Origin: Peltaster fructicola
Taxonomy: Eukaryota; Ascomycota; Dothideomycetes
DNA length: 64,000 nucleotides
Direction of reading: 5' to 3'
Assembly (NCBI GenBank): GCA_001592805.2
Contig: CP051140.1
Location: 807,501 to 871,500 of the forward strand
Made by a program: the position numbers and the translations under genes. How positions within the stretch are numbered: the first letter of the stretch is position 1; every line of letters begins with the position of its first letter. Shown one piece after another: positions 55,601 through 64,000 of the stretch. The notes beneath the pieces were generated by a model that made no database searches, was not told the DNA's origin, and worked only from the letters and a program-made list of their open reading frames with translations.

Positions 55601-57509
55601 TTTCGTGTCTGGATGGTCTATTTGACGGCGAATCTATCTGATCAGCCGTCAAGGAGTACTTCAAGAGACTGCCTTGCTCGGCACGCTCTTCCCTAGCTTC
55701 TTGTGGATGGTTGAAACGAAAGATGTGGAAGTCACCCAGTATGACACGATAACCAGATCGAAGTCGCTTGGGCGCCTCAATGCGAACGCCGTTGACCATG
55801 ACAGCGGCACCATCTTTAGGCACCACTGTGACCACACCATCTACGTTCTCGAAGGAGCAGTGATCTGGAAGAATCTTGCTTCCGTTCAGTCGGATGTCAA
55901 TCAGACTAGTCGACTCGCTAACATCACTCTCGACCTCACCATTGCCAACAGTGGTTGTCCCAGGTTTGAGGTTGTAGATCAGACACTCTGCTAACAACGG
56001 ATCATCGCTCAAGTTGACCAGATGGGGCATTTTCTTCGGCGTGCTGAGACCAACATTACCTTTCTCGATGCTGATACCAAGCTCTTCCAACGCGGCTTCT
56101 CGTTCTTTGTGGATCTGCTCAGTTCGCGTGAGCTTCTCCTCCCATGTCTGATTGAGATCTTTGTAAAGCTTCTCAGATTGCGACAGCTGCTCGGCGATTT
56201 CTGCTTTGGAGACCTGCTTGGTAGAGCCATCTGACTGTGTGATTGTGACCATCTGCTTCTCCAAGGGCGTGTCTGGACTATATTGCTCCGAAGGTATGCT
56301 GCCACCTGAACCAAGTTTTGATCGAAGCTGTGCGAGCTCCTCTTTCAATTCGCGAATCATGCGTGCATTGGGATCCTCGTTGACCACAGCATGGTTCTTG
56401 ATGCGCTTGGCACTGTCAGCATATCGTAGGGTCGACAATGTCTCTTCGAAGTTGATATCTGCCGGCGAGATGGCAGCAATCATAGCTGTCATGCTGTTGC
56501 CACCAAGACTGTCTTTCAACAACCACGTGAGGACGGAATCTCGGTACGGCACCTGTACATTTCCCTTCTTCTTGCCAGTACTGAGATCCGCAAGCGCTGC
56601 GATCACACGACCCAAAGTCGACAGCGATCTGTTGATTTCGGCGCCCTCTTTCAGCCTTGCTCCTGTGGCTCCTGTGCTCGTTGCTCGCTCAGAACCTGCC
56701 AGATCGACCAAGGATATCTTCGCAACCTTCTCCGTATCCATTTTTGTCTCTACATCGTGTCGCTTTTGCGTCAATGTCAAAGTGAACACTGCGTGCGAAC
56801 GAGAGGATGTCTCGTTCATGTTTGTTGCTGCCACTGTTCGTGCTTTGTTTCCTTCGTCCATCAAATGGTCGATCTCTTTGAAGTCGCGCACAACCAGCTT
56901 CGCCAGATCCTCAACATACGGACCAGTCGCAGGATGTTCTCTGACTTTGAGATTGCCCTTTGTGCTTGGATTGAGCAAATCTCGCACGCGCTCGTTGTAG
57001 ATCTCGAGGTAAGACACCTCAACAGTGCACGCCATATTCTTGTCTTGCTGCACTGCATCGATCCTCTCAAACATGTCTCGGCAAATGCGTGGTATCACAC
57101 CCTCGTCCGGCCCATATCCCATCATGCTGTAACTCTTTCCCGAACCTGTTTGGCCATACGCGAAAATACAATTGTTGTAGCCGCCAAAGGCATTGTCCAG
57201 TAGTGGACGACCGAGGTCGTCGTGAAGGTTCTCTTGTCCTGCATAGGTGGCATCGTTCTTGTCGAAGGACCAGTAGGACTTGTCGAATGCGAATGTCTTG
57301 CTGCCTTCGAGCGCAGTCTTGAGGGGTTTCGTCTTGCCATCTGGTGGAGGAGGACTCAACACGGTCTGGTTACCGTCCATAGACACAATACATTTGGCAT
57401 TGCGACCTGTCTCCCGAGAGTTGAATGGTCGCACTCGAACGACCACCTTTATGTTTCCACCTCCTCCGCTGCCAGCAGCAGCAGTCCCTCCGCTACTCAT
57501 GGCTGACAT
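52614..57509 (-). CDS. uncA: Kinesin-3 motor Unc104/KIF1A type (UncA)
   Basis: Plus-end motor that carries early endosomes and vesicles along hyphal microtubules. A single exon of 1631 residues. Motor domain about 19-370: KVVVRVRPFNSRE, P-loop GQTGSGKS (119-126), switch I NETSSRSHAVF, switch II DLAGSERA, the kinesin-3 family's Lys-rich loop 12 shortened, and NARMIRELKEELAQLR neck. FHA domain about 500-610 (GSKILPDHCSFENVDGVV). Coiled coils and a middle KIF1B-like region follow (AEFAKKLAEARLPRRLKKR, DIGHTFGSSYDLVLNGIS), then a DUF3694-like stretch. PH domain near 1505-1610 (LLKGGWLLTPDHTGTRWIRR, YVELRRPYLHLYS) for lipid binding. Full length, no frameshift, intron-free. Confidence 0.95.
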   Translation of the reverse strand: MSAMSSGGTAAAGSGGGGNIKVVVRVRPFNSRETGRNAKCIVSMDGNQTVLSPPPPDGKTKPLKTALEGSKTFAFDKSYWSFDKNDATYAGQENLHDDLGRPLLDNAFGGYNNCIFAYGQTGSGKSYSMMGYGPDEGVIPRICRDMFERIDAVQQDKNMACTVEVSYLEIYNERVRDLLNPSTKGNLKVREHPATGPYVEDLAKLVVRDFKEIDHLMDEGNKARTVAATNMNETSSRSHAVFTLTLTQKRHDVETKMDTEKVAKISLVDLAGSERATSTGATGARLKEGAEINRSLSTLGRVIAALADLSTGKKKGNVQVPYRDSVLTWLLKDSLGGNSMTAMIAAISPADINFEETLSTLRYADSAKRIKNHAVVNEDPNARMIRELKEELAQLRSKLGSGGSIPSEQYSPDTPLEKQMVTITQSDGSTKQVSKAEIAEQLSQSEKLYKDLNQTWEEKLTRTEQIHKEREAALEELGISIEKGNVGLSTPKKMPHLVNLSDDPLLAECLIYNLKPGTTTVGNGEVESDVSESTSLIDIRLNGSKILPDHCSFENVDGVVTVVPKDGAAVMVNGVRIEAPKRLRSGYRVILGDFHIFRFNHPQEAREERAEQGSLLKYSLTADQIDSPSNRPSRHERTTSTISHALSDFDSDAAVSGTASPAPWRVSGRDTDWNFARREAISSVIGPDQKISALTDDELDNLFDDLQKVRAVRKARPESKLFETNGAVDEDAESVSSHPVREKYMSNGTLDNFSLDTALTIPSTPRQGDEDGQRLVELRDEMQQQLDEKKETYETALHDAESHSGIDEIRAEKLKMEEDLRQVKEQMQRALVEQKAEFAKKLAEARLPRRLKKRVDGQKALTDNEVLLAKYVLDHWRRQRYVAMAASVLRNASALKEAQVMSQEMERSIVFQFAVIDIGHTFGSSYDLVLNGISAEESNDPDLEDAAKPCIAVRVVDFKNSIVHLWSLEKLHARLRVMRQMIQYLDRPEYMQHFKLEDAFEDDCMPEYTRIGDADIPLTAVFECRVQDFTLDVISPYTTNVVGIVRLSLEPSSAEAPSSTLKFNVVMHDMIGFAEREGTSVHAQLFIPGVSEEGGATTTSLISDFGEGAIRFESVHSMSLPLTAPPESSLRVSIFAKATSMHLDKLLSWDDMREPSARPRSGKGGSRIAEHEYYSKERHDVFARVQILEIGESGEYEPIEVVQASTLDAGAFQLHQGLQRRVVLHLTHNSSDALPWEEITHFKAGQVHLLDKSGKTSDLDSGQADVPLSLVEPPSINTNSDGTTSVKIVGQWDSSAHSSLLLNKPTIENYRVQLTLRWKIASSRVTRPMDFVFGIAVQTRPRTWFRQNSLLAQLWQNTRVVHSTAACYSITLKPSAAKAAGDLWRMDTTGEYIAGEEMLSNWKPRGVSLIRDFLEWRNKQQRFAEIEAARGVVNLAAVLPDAVVAQDGPSERQKDILGKYCNLWKAKAYGKEIMLLSTNTESPQQGAAFGNGSNGQAETPLAALVEQYPKNASLLKGGWLLTPDHTGTRWIRRYVELRRPYLHLYSNEGDEIGAINLTNSRIDAQPQVAKLLQRDNVRLEVWAIYATNKAWLFACRNDKERGEWIWAVDRSYVASNSSSGGVTPDPEGDGP

Positions 57510-57920
57510 AGTCCCGTGACGCTACGAGTATCGATATGGCATATGGACGAACGAAGGAGCCTTCGCAGTCGTGGTCGTGCGACAGTGTAGGTCCGAAGAG
57601 GTTGATGTAGTGGTCTGACGTACAATAAAGCGCAAGGGTCGCGTTGTTTAAACTTCGGCTTCCAAACAACTTGCAACCAGGAGAGGAACCCAGCTTTTCG
57701 TTCGCCTGTGTCAAGGCAGGGATCAATCCTGTAGCACTCTCAATTAACGGTACGCTGCGCGACCAGGACGCGCTATCCGCCTTCCATTTTACATGTGCAC
57801 TACCACTTCTGCGGTCGAGCGAACCTCACACACGGCTGGTAGTCAAGGGCTCAAGCAAGTCAACCCTGTACGCTCGTTTGGAATGGTCTGGAGCGGATCG
57901 AACACGTCAACGCAACTCCC
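57510..57920. promoter_or_regulatory. Divergent promoter uncA / trm5
   Basis: 411 bases between start codons; both promoters. It holds an AT-rich GTTTAAAC word near 57646. Confidence 0.5.
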
Positions 57921-59291
57921 ATGGCTGAAGAGATGATGAGACCACCGATCAATCGATCAATGCTCAAGCTTGATCGAAGTTTCTTCAGAAGAAGTGTACC
58001 ACTCAAGGCTGCGAGAATCTTCGACAACAAGAACATCTCGAAAGTTCGGACTCAGCTAGAACGAAGCAAGGATGCTCTGGCACAACCTCGAATCACAAAC
58101 ATTCTCGCAGATCCTGATAGAAGTCTTGCTGCACAAGGCAGGAAGTGTATCTTACTTCGCGAGGAGGTCGCTCACTCAAATGACAATACTCGCACGACAG
58201 GACCACACACCTCAGTCTTGGAGAGCCTGGCAACGGAAGGGCTACTCGAGGTGATACCATACGACCTGCAGCTTGAGTACGATTACTGGACATATCACGA
58301 TATCATCTCGGCGATCCTGCCAGAAGATGACTTGGGAGAGATTCCTTCTGGCTTTACACAAACGGGTCATGTTGCCCACCTCAACCTCCGGGACGACTAT
58401 CTCAAATATAAATACCTCATTGCTGAGATCATGATGGATAAGAACCCTGGTATTACCACTGTCATCAACAAGATCGACGACGTCGGCGAGGAGTCTGCTT
58501 ACCGAACGTTTCAATATGAGCTCCTGGCTGGCAAGAATGATCTCAATGTCACGATCTCTGAAGAGAATTGCACCTTCCAGTTCGACTTCAGCAAGGTCTA
58601 TTGGAACAGTCGACTGAACACCGAGCATCGAAGGCTCGTCACGCTGTTCAATGCGGGCGACGTGGTCTGTGATGTTATGGCAGGCATAGGTCCTTTTGCG
58701 GTTCCTGCAGGCAAGAAAGGTGTCTTCGTGTGGGCAAACGATCTCAACCCGGACAGCTACATCTATCTCAAGGATGCCATCACTCGAAACAAGGTCCATC
58801 AGTATGTGCAGCCATTCAATGACGATGGTCATACCTTCATACGTAGTGCAAGTGAGGCGTTACTGAAGACCGAGCATAGCGTCGACATCATGAGCAAGCC
58901 TGCACGAGCAACGCAGAAGAAGCCAGAGCTCCTTAAGACTATTCATCAGCCAAGGGTCTTCCAGCATTTTGTCATGAATCTACCAGCAAGTGCATTGTCG
59001 TTTCTCCCGGACTTCATTGGGCTCTACTCTGGTTTGGAAGATCAGCTGCCCAGTGATTCACAGATGCCACAGATTCATGTGTATTGCTTCAATACAAAGT
59101 CTGATGACAACGTAGAGGAGACCAAGAAGATATGCGCGGAGATCAGCAGTCTGCTCGGATACAACTTGTTACCAGGCAAGATCGAGGATGGAGGTGTTGA
59201 GATACACGATGTCCGAGATGTAGCACCAAAGAAGAGAATGTTCTGTGCCAGCTTTCGACTGCCACAAGAGGTTGCATTTCGAAGACGCTGA
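57921..59291 (+). CDS. trm5: tRNA (guanine-37-N1)-methyltransferase Trm5
   Basis: Makes m1G37 next to the anticodon in nuclear-encoded and mitochondrial tRNAs, preventing +1 frameshifting. A single exon of 456 residues. The N-terminus fits family members (MRPPINRSMLKLDRSFFRRS, PLKAARIFDNKNISKVR). The D2 region has TGHVAHLNLRDDYLKYKYLI, TVINKIDDVG and FDFSKVYWNSRL. The SAM fold has DVVCDVMAGIGPFAVPAGKK, VWANDLNPDSYIYLKDAI and the catalytic-site motif NLPASALSFLPDF. It ends FCASFRLPQEVAFR. The basic, hydroxylated N-terminus may serve dual nuclear and mitochondrial targeting. It is convergent with the next gene, 50 bases between stops. Confidence 0.95.
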   Translation: MAEEMMRPPINRSMLKLDRSFFRRSVPLKAARIFDNKNISKVRTQLERSKDALAQPRITNILADPDRSLAAQGRKCILLREEVAHSNDNTRTTGPHTSVLESLATEGLLEVIPYDLQLEYDYWTYHDIISAILPEDDLGEIPSGFTQTGHVAHLNLRDDYLKYKYLIAEIMMDKNPGITTVINKIDDVGEESAYRTFQYELLAGKNDLNVTISEENCTFQFDFSKVYWNSRLNTEHRRLVTLFNAGDVVCDVMAGIGPFAVPAGKKGVFVWANDLNPDSYIYLKDAITRNKVHQYVQPFNDDGHTFIRSASEALLKTEHSVDIMSKPARATQKKPELLKTIHQPRVFQHFVMNLPASALSFLPDFIGLYSGLEDQLPSDSQMPQIHVYCFNTKSDDNVEETKKICAEISSLLGYNLLPGKIEDGGVEIHDVRDVAPKKRMFCASFRLPQEVAFRRR

Positions 59292-59341
59292 TCAACGCCA
59301 TGCATTGTGAGTGGTGGCGACTCTACTACCAATCACTACGC

Positions 59342-60417
59342 TCACAGCTTGCTCTCGTCTAGTGGCTTCTCGCCAATGACGTTCAAAAAGGCCTGATGGA
59401 CATGCTCGGTGAGATCGCTGGCTTGCAGTGATCTGCCCTTCTCATGGAATGCCAGACGAGAACACTCTCGTGTGACGGCACTGCCGCCGAAAGCAGCATA
59501 TGCGAGTAACTCGTCCGCCTTCATGTCGTTCTCATGGTCCCAAATGCGGTCCAGATACGCCTTCCTATAGGCCAGCAGCGTCGCTAGCGATCCGGTCAAA
59601 GTGTCGCCCTGTCCACCAGACCTCTTCAGACCGCCTTCGCCATCTGACACCAGCGTCTGCTTGCCATTCGAGATATAGTCTTTGGGACCTTTCTGGATGA
59701 TCGTAACACCATTGAAAGCTTGGGCAAGCTTCGAGCAAAGCTCTTCTGGCTTCTCCTTGCTGGTGTCGATGTTCTTGGCCTTGGCTAATCTACCAAATTC
59801 GACCACGTTCGGAGTTAGAATACAATCTTGATAGCCGTCGACAAGCTCTGGTCTGGTCTGCGCGAGATAGAGACCATCGGCATCTAGAACGAAGCTGACT
59901 TTCCGCTTCTTGGCCTCTTCAATCACACGAGCACAAGTCTCCTGCATTGCTGGATCTCTGCCAAGACCTGGTCCGATCACAATCACATGCAGACGATCTA
60001 ACATGCCAATAACTTGCTCGGACACCAAGTCGATCGTCTCGTTGTGTGCCAGATTCTTCTCCTGTCGCATATACGGGTGGACCATCAGATTCGGTGAGTA
60101 GGTCTTGATAACCGCACCAGCACCAGGCTCACAAATGACATGTGACTGAGAAGGTTAGTCAGCTACCATATACGACTTCCAACACCAACCATATCACTAC
60201 CAAGCTTTGCTGATGCCATTGCGCTGAAGTACGGCGCACCAGTGTAGTCTTCACTTCCTCCTATCACTGCTACACGTCCAAGCTGGCCTGAGATGTCAGT
60301 GAAGCTTCGAGTGGCGATGCAATGCACAACCTTACCCTTGTGAAACTTCTCCAGCATAGGCGGAATCATTTTGTAAACCTTCTTGAGGACATCTTGCCGA
60401 GACATTGTGTCACTCAT
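59342..60417 (-). CDS. naxd: ATP-dependent (S)-NAD(P)H-hydrate dehydratase (NAXD, YjeF-C family)
   Basis: A metabolite-repair enzyme that turns hydrated NADHX/NADPHX back into NADH/NADPH using ATP. Two exons, 60417-60190 and 60145-59342, intron 44 nt (GTTGGT donor), 343 residues. Ribokinase-like fold: [86 protein letters not shown] and the nucleotide/catalytic [17 protein letters not shown]. The unusual GTTGGT donor still gives exact phase. It is convergent with trm5 and divergent from the next gene. Confidence 0.93.
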
Positions 60418-60634
60418 GATGTTTGACGTGTATACGGCCACAGGATGGGTATACAATAGTGTCTTGTACTTGAGCGCGGCTCTGCTGTATTGCAGCACAC
60501 GATCATGATGACCAAGAGATGACGTCGGCGGGGATGGCCATTGGGAAGTTTGCTGATGGTGGGACAACATGTATTCTTGGTATATATCTAGAGCAAGGCA
60601 CTACCACCACTGATACTGAAGCAACATAAGCAAG
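60418..60634. promoter_or_regulatory. Short divergent promoter naxd / small hydrophilic protein gene
   Basis: 217 bases between start codons, so the two genes probably share a promoter. No specific site identified. Confidence 0.45.
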
Positions 60635-61202
60635 ATGTCTGGAAACATGAACCCATCGGGGCCTGCCCAGCCAACACTCAACCAGGCATACACCACATCT
60701 GGAAATGCGGCTACACAAGAGCCAGCTGAGAAAGCTCAGGCAAATGCCAACGCCCAAGACAACAGCTCAAAAGTGTATGTGACAGCATAGCGGAGCAGGA
60801 AGTATGAAGCTGAAACTTTACAGTGAGCAGCGTGTGCCAACAAAGCAGACCAGCTCAAGCGACGAGGCCACGCCGTCGTCGTTAGGCATTGGTATTCATG
60901 GCGCACCTCCGGGAGAAGAAGCCAAGGGTCAGAAGCACGACACAGGACTGTCAGGAGGTACCGAGGCCGAGCAGATGCGTGCGCCTGGTGAGGGTGAGGT
61001 CAGGGATGCGGTCGACAGAAAGCCTGGCGCAACTGGTGAAGAGCCTGGACTGGAGACGGATCTTGATAGGAAGAAGGCAGAGCAAGCACCACTTCGAGCA
61101 AAGTATGAAGAGGAGAAGCAGAAAGATGTGGATGTTGCAGGTGTGTTGGGTCAACGAGGAGGCCCTGCTAACCCTGTTGATAAGAATGGATATCCCAACT
61201 AG
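60635..61202 (+). CDS. Small hydrophilic, disordered protein of fungal type, unknown
   Basis: Two exons, 60635-60774 and 60824-61202, intron 49 nt, 172 residues. The whole chain is polar: Asn/Gln/Ala-rich N-terminus (MSGNMNPSGPAQPTLNQAY), then motifs GIGIHGAPPGEEAKG, TGLSGGTEAEQMRAPGEGEV, PGLETDLDRKKAEQAP, GQRGGPANPVDKNGYPN. It has no hydrophobic core, and the Gly/Glu/Lys composition resembles stress-type hydrophilins. The family looks conserved in fungi, but I cannot name a function. The last three codons overlap the convergent gene. Confidence 0.7.
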
Positions 61203-62109
61203 GAGCAGCTTCTCAAGAAAGACAGAATAGCAGTGTTGAAGTCGTCTGCGAATTCCAGCTGAGGAGAATGTCAGATGGAGATGCAAGAATGTAGAAGCCA
61301 CTCACCGTACAGCCGTGGCCGCCTCTGACGGTTTTCCAATTAGATCCTGCGAGCAGCTCATGCAATTCACGACTCAGCTGTGTCGGGATGAGTATGTCCT
61401 CCTCTCCTGCCAGTACGAGCACTTTACTCTTGTCAAGGTTGCCAAGTGCTTGTTGCTGCACATGTAACTGCTTGAGTGACTCGGTTGTGTCGAACGTACG
61501 GATTACATTCAGCTGCGCAAGATATGCCTCCTGGCTCATGCTGAGCTGTTCCATGGCTTGATCAATCTCAATTAGATCAGAGGTCCTCGTTCTGAAGAAG
61601 CTGACTGTGAAGCACCAAAGAATAACGTCTTTCATGACATCTTGAATGCTCATACGAACAGCCATGTCCGCCCAGAGGTCGAACATTCGACTGCAAAAGT
61701 TCGTCGGCTCGGCATAGGTACAGCATAAGCTCACACTGAGCATCTCATGACCATCTGCTAGAGTTGAGCCATTTGGATAGGACAAGGCATACGTCTGTGC
61801 TATCATCCCACCCATGCTCACACCTATCAGGTGGAACCTTGTGGTGCCGGTATGCTTGAGCAAGGCATGCAAATCGTCTGCTAGCATTTGGGATGTGTAT
61901 GGACCTGCTGGGCTCGCAGAACGACCAATTCCTCTGTTGTCGTACCGTAGTACGCTATATCCAGCTTCTGCGAGTGCAGGGACTTGGAGATCCCAGGTGT
62001 TCAGGTCATCGGCAAGACCGTTGACGAGGACGACCGTCTGCGATGAGTCCCTCGCCGCACGTTGAAACTCATAGTTGATCGAGATCGAATTGATGTTTGC
62101 CAAAGGCAT
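61199..62109 (-). CDS. Alpha/beta hydrolase-fold protein
   Basis: Two exons, 62109-61306 and 61258-61199, intron 47 nt, 287 residues. Beta strand plus oxyanion region TVVLVNGLADDLNTWDLQVP, YSVLRYDNRGIGRSASP, nucleophile elbow HLIGVSMGGMIAQTYAL (G-x-S-x-G), acid strand KVLVLAGEEDILIPTQLS, and His near the end in VRGGHGCT. The second exon (LEFADDFNTAILSFL) supplies the final helix. If the intron is ignored the end is wrong. It is similar to small esterase, epoxide hydrolase or 3-oxoadipate enol-lactonase proteins; substrate unknown. The start is MPLANINSISINYEF; an ATG 18 codons upstream is less likely. Confidence 0.82.
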
Positions 62110-62503
62110 AGTATGGCTGAGCCTGAATGTACTGCTCGTGTGCTGTATGCATGGTGTCGGCAAGGAGTCGGTACATGTAGCTAGAGTTCGTCAGGTCCAC
62201 TGTCTTATCAAGCAGCCACAGTCCCGCAATGGCCTTCTCTCCTTTACAACGACCACCACTAGAATCGACCGAGCTGCCTAGTTTCATCTAGTAAGCGATT
62301 CTGCTATCGTACACATTGCCAGATTGCGCGATATATGTGCTGCTGCTTGTGATCAGTGACGTCTAACGACCCCACATGAGCAGCTGCTTCAATGCCCGAC
62401 AATAGTCGCGTTGTCTACCAAGTTGTGCTACTTCCAACAAGCACATCACCTGCTTGACGGTTCTGAGGAGTACATAGACTCCAACCGTGATATCCTCCCC
62501 ATC
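62110..62503. promoter_or_regulatory. Divergent promoter hydrolase / thioredoxin-fold gene
   Basis: About 390 bases; nothing else recognised. Confidence 0.4.
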
Positions 62504-64000
62504 ATGGCGAGTTCGCAAGACCTGAGGGACCTCGAGAAAGATCCCCGACTGTTCTTGTACACGTCGCTTACCGCTGGTTCCTCACATATCATTACAGCTA
62601 CCTCTCGGCTCGAGACAATCTTGAAAGCCAACAAGATCCCTTTCCAGGCGATCGACATAGCTACGGACGAGCAGCATCGCAAACTATGGCAGAGAAGAGC
62701 TGGAAAGAGGAAGCTACCGGGTCTGGTGAAGGAGGGCTTTGTTCTAGGAGTATGTACGTCTTGACAACGGTGCGTGCGAGACGCAGCTAACCAATCACTT
62801 ACAGGACCTAGAAGAAGTTGAAGAATGGAACGAGTACGGCGAGCTCAAGGAGAACATCGGTCCTGTACCGTCTGCGGGCGCAGCGATAGCACCAAAGCCA
62901 GCAGCCACGAGCAGTACCACCGCCAGCGCATCGGCAATCTCGACAAAGCCTGCTATAGACACCTCGAAGATGGTTGCGCTCCCAGGAGCAGCAGAAACCA
63001 AAGCCAGGAATGCTGCTGCCGCAACGTCTATTCTCGAGCAGGCGCCGAAGCCCGAGACAATGGCAACCGCGCCAGTGGAGAAAGAGAAGAGTATTCAAAC
63101 ATCGATTAAGTTCAAGGGAGACATTGAGAAGCAATCTGAGCATTTGAGTGCACCACCGAGTGCGATTCCGTTGGCACCTGTATCGCCAGATCCCACAGCT
63201 AAGGTCAAGGACGAGCCACCAATTGTTGAAGGCAACGAGACTACGCTTGGCGATGTTGCAAAGGAGTCGCTGGACACACAAACGACAGCTGTGGCTCCAG
63301 TGAGTGAAGAGACCAAGGCAAATGTCGTCGATCCGATCCTTACGGCTGCTTCGAAAGGGACAAATGCCGTAAAGGAAACCATTAGCTCGAGCACTGAAGC
63401 TGCTGCAAGTAAAACGTCCGCCGAAGATGCCACTACTGGAACAACTGTTGTTGAGCAGCTACAAGCCGTTGCAAGCAAATTGGGCTCGAATGTATCAGAA
63501 GCCGTCACCGCAACGACCACTGCAGCTGATGATACAGCTAAGAGACCAACAGATACCACCGCCACTCGTCCAACTGTTGTTGAGCAGTTGCAAGACGTTG
63601 CAAGCAAGCTGATCTCAAATGTGACCGAAGCCACTACTGCATCACCAGCTGCTGCTAACAAGGCGAGCGAGAAGTCGGCAGACACCACCACTCACACAGT
63701 TGCAGAGCAGCTAAAGGACACTGCAAGCAAAGTTATAACTGCTGCTTCTGATGCTGTGCAAGGGACACCTCTTGCTAGTGTGATTCCTTCCGCGACTAGC
63801 AAGGCTACCGCAGATACTACCGAGAAGACAGTGCCTGATCCAGCAGCCACATCTGAGGCAGTAGAGACAGGCGATATCGATGAGAAGAGTGATAAGAACA
63901 AGGGTCAAGGCGACACTAGCAACGAAGTACTAAAGACGAACACAACAACAAGCACCACCAGCTCGTCACAGCATGTCAAGACCACATCTGCCGAAAGTCA
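62504..64000 (+). CDS. SH3BGRL-like thioredoxin-fold protein with long repeat tail (3' end outside window)
   Basis: Exon 1 (62504-62749) and exon 2 (62805 to the window edge), intron 55 nt. Residues 1-105 form a glutaredoxin-like fold of the SH3-binding glutamate-rich-like family: FLYTSLTAGSSHIITATSRL, KANKIPFQAIDIATDEQHR, RKLPGLVKEGFVLGDLEEVE, EWNEYGELKENIG. As usual for that family there is no CxxC, so no redox activity is expected. Then follow at least 280 residues rich in Ala, Thr, Ser, Lys and Glu with a repeated amphipathic unit (TVVEQLQAVASKLGSNVSEA, TVVEQLQDVASKLISNVTEA, TVAEQLKDTASKV). The tail resembles LEA/apolipoprotein-like helices. The frame is still open at 64000. Confidence 0.75.

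Noticed and set aside
56206-57000. 264-codon plus-strand ORF
   Set aside because: Antisense shadow of the Unc104 motor domain.
1-64000. Secondary-metabolite cluster, transposon, viral relic or CRISPR array
   Set aside because: No PKS/NRPS/terpene core gene, no transposase, integrase or reverse-transcriptase motif, no terminal repeats and no regular spaced repeats were seen.

Overview
The window is ordinary nuclear chromosome of a filamentous ascomycete (Pezizomycotina), most likely a Dothideomycete. The signs are: base composition near 50% GC by eye; a gene every 2 kb or so on both strands; many introns of 43-72 nt with GTATGT/GTAAGT/GTGAGT donors, CTGAC/CTAAC branch sites and CAG/TAG acceptors; and a gene set typical of this group (FlbA-type RGS protein, DUF3405 protein, Unc104 kinesin, GT34 mannosyltransferase, S28 peptidase). 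I see no tRNA or rRNA gene, transposon, viral relic or CRISPR array. The placement is inferred from gene content, not from a database search.

Layout. 1-8.7 kb: 3' end of nucleoporin Nup133, polarity factor Bud6 (minus), Ataxin-2/Pbp1 (plus). 8.7-11.8 kb: gene-free block with several CACGTG motifs. 11.8-24 kb: FlbA-like RGS regulator, checkpoint kinase Chk1, DUF3405 membrane protein, RNA polymerase III subunit Rpc25 (minus), NUFIP-like CCCH protein. 24-32.5 kb: Cys-rich GPI-type wall protein (minus), F-box-like protein, Mnn10-type mannosyltransferase, a small unknown protein, a complex I subunit, a small membrane protein. 32.7-43.1 kb: mitochondrial thiamine-pyrophosphate carrier divergent from gamma-butyrobetaine dioxygenase, cytidine deaminase, S28 peptidase, exocyst Sec10, an unknown basic ORF, an atypical short-chain dehydrogenase. 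43.4-51.9 kb: ecto-nucleotide pyrophosphatase, bHLH factor with a long E-box-containing upstream region, nucleotide-sugar transporter. 52.6-64 kb: Unc104 kinesin, Trm5, NAD(P)HX dehydratase, a small hydrophilic protein, an alpha/beta hydrolase, and a thioredoxin-fold protein with a repeat tail that runs off the right edge.

The genes do not form one pathway or a metabolite cluster. Loose themes are secretory-pathway glycosylation and traffic (GT34, nucleotide-sugar transporter, Sec10, Unc104, possibly DUF3405), mitochondrial metabolism (carrier, carnitine synthesis, complex I, Trm5, NADHX repair) and signalling or development (FlbA, Chk1, bHLH).

The strongest unexpected signal is technical or evolutionary. 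Seven conserved genes (bud6, DUF3405, BBOX-like, S28, sec10, NPP, UAA transporter) each read correctly only if one or two single-base changes are assumed, nearly all in mononucleotide runs. That looks like uncorrected sequencing indels, so coding sequence here should be read with this in mind. I found no convincing undescribed biological system. The best biological leads are the bHLH gene with CACGTG sites upstream of itself, a short-chain dehydrogenase without its catalytic Tyr/Lys pair, and the unusual architecture of two cell-surface or stress-type proteins.
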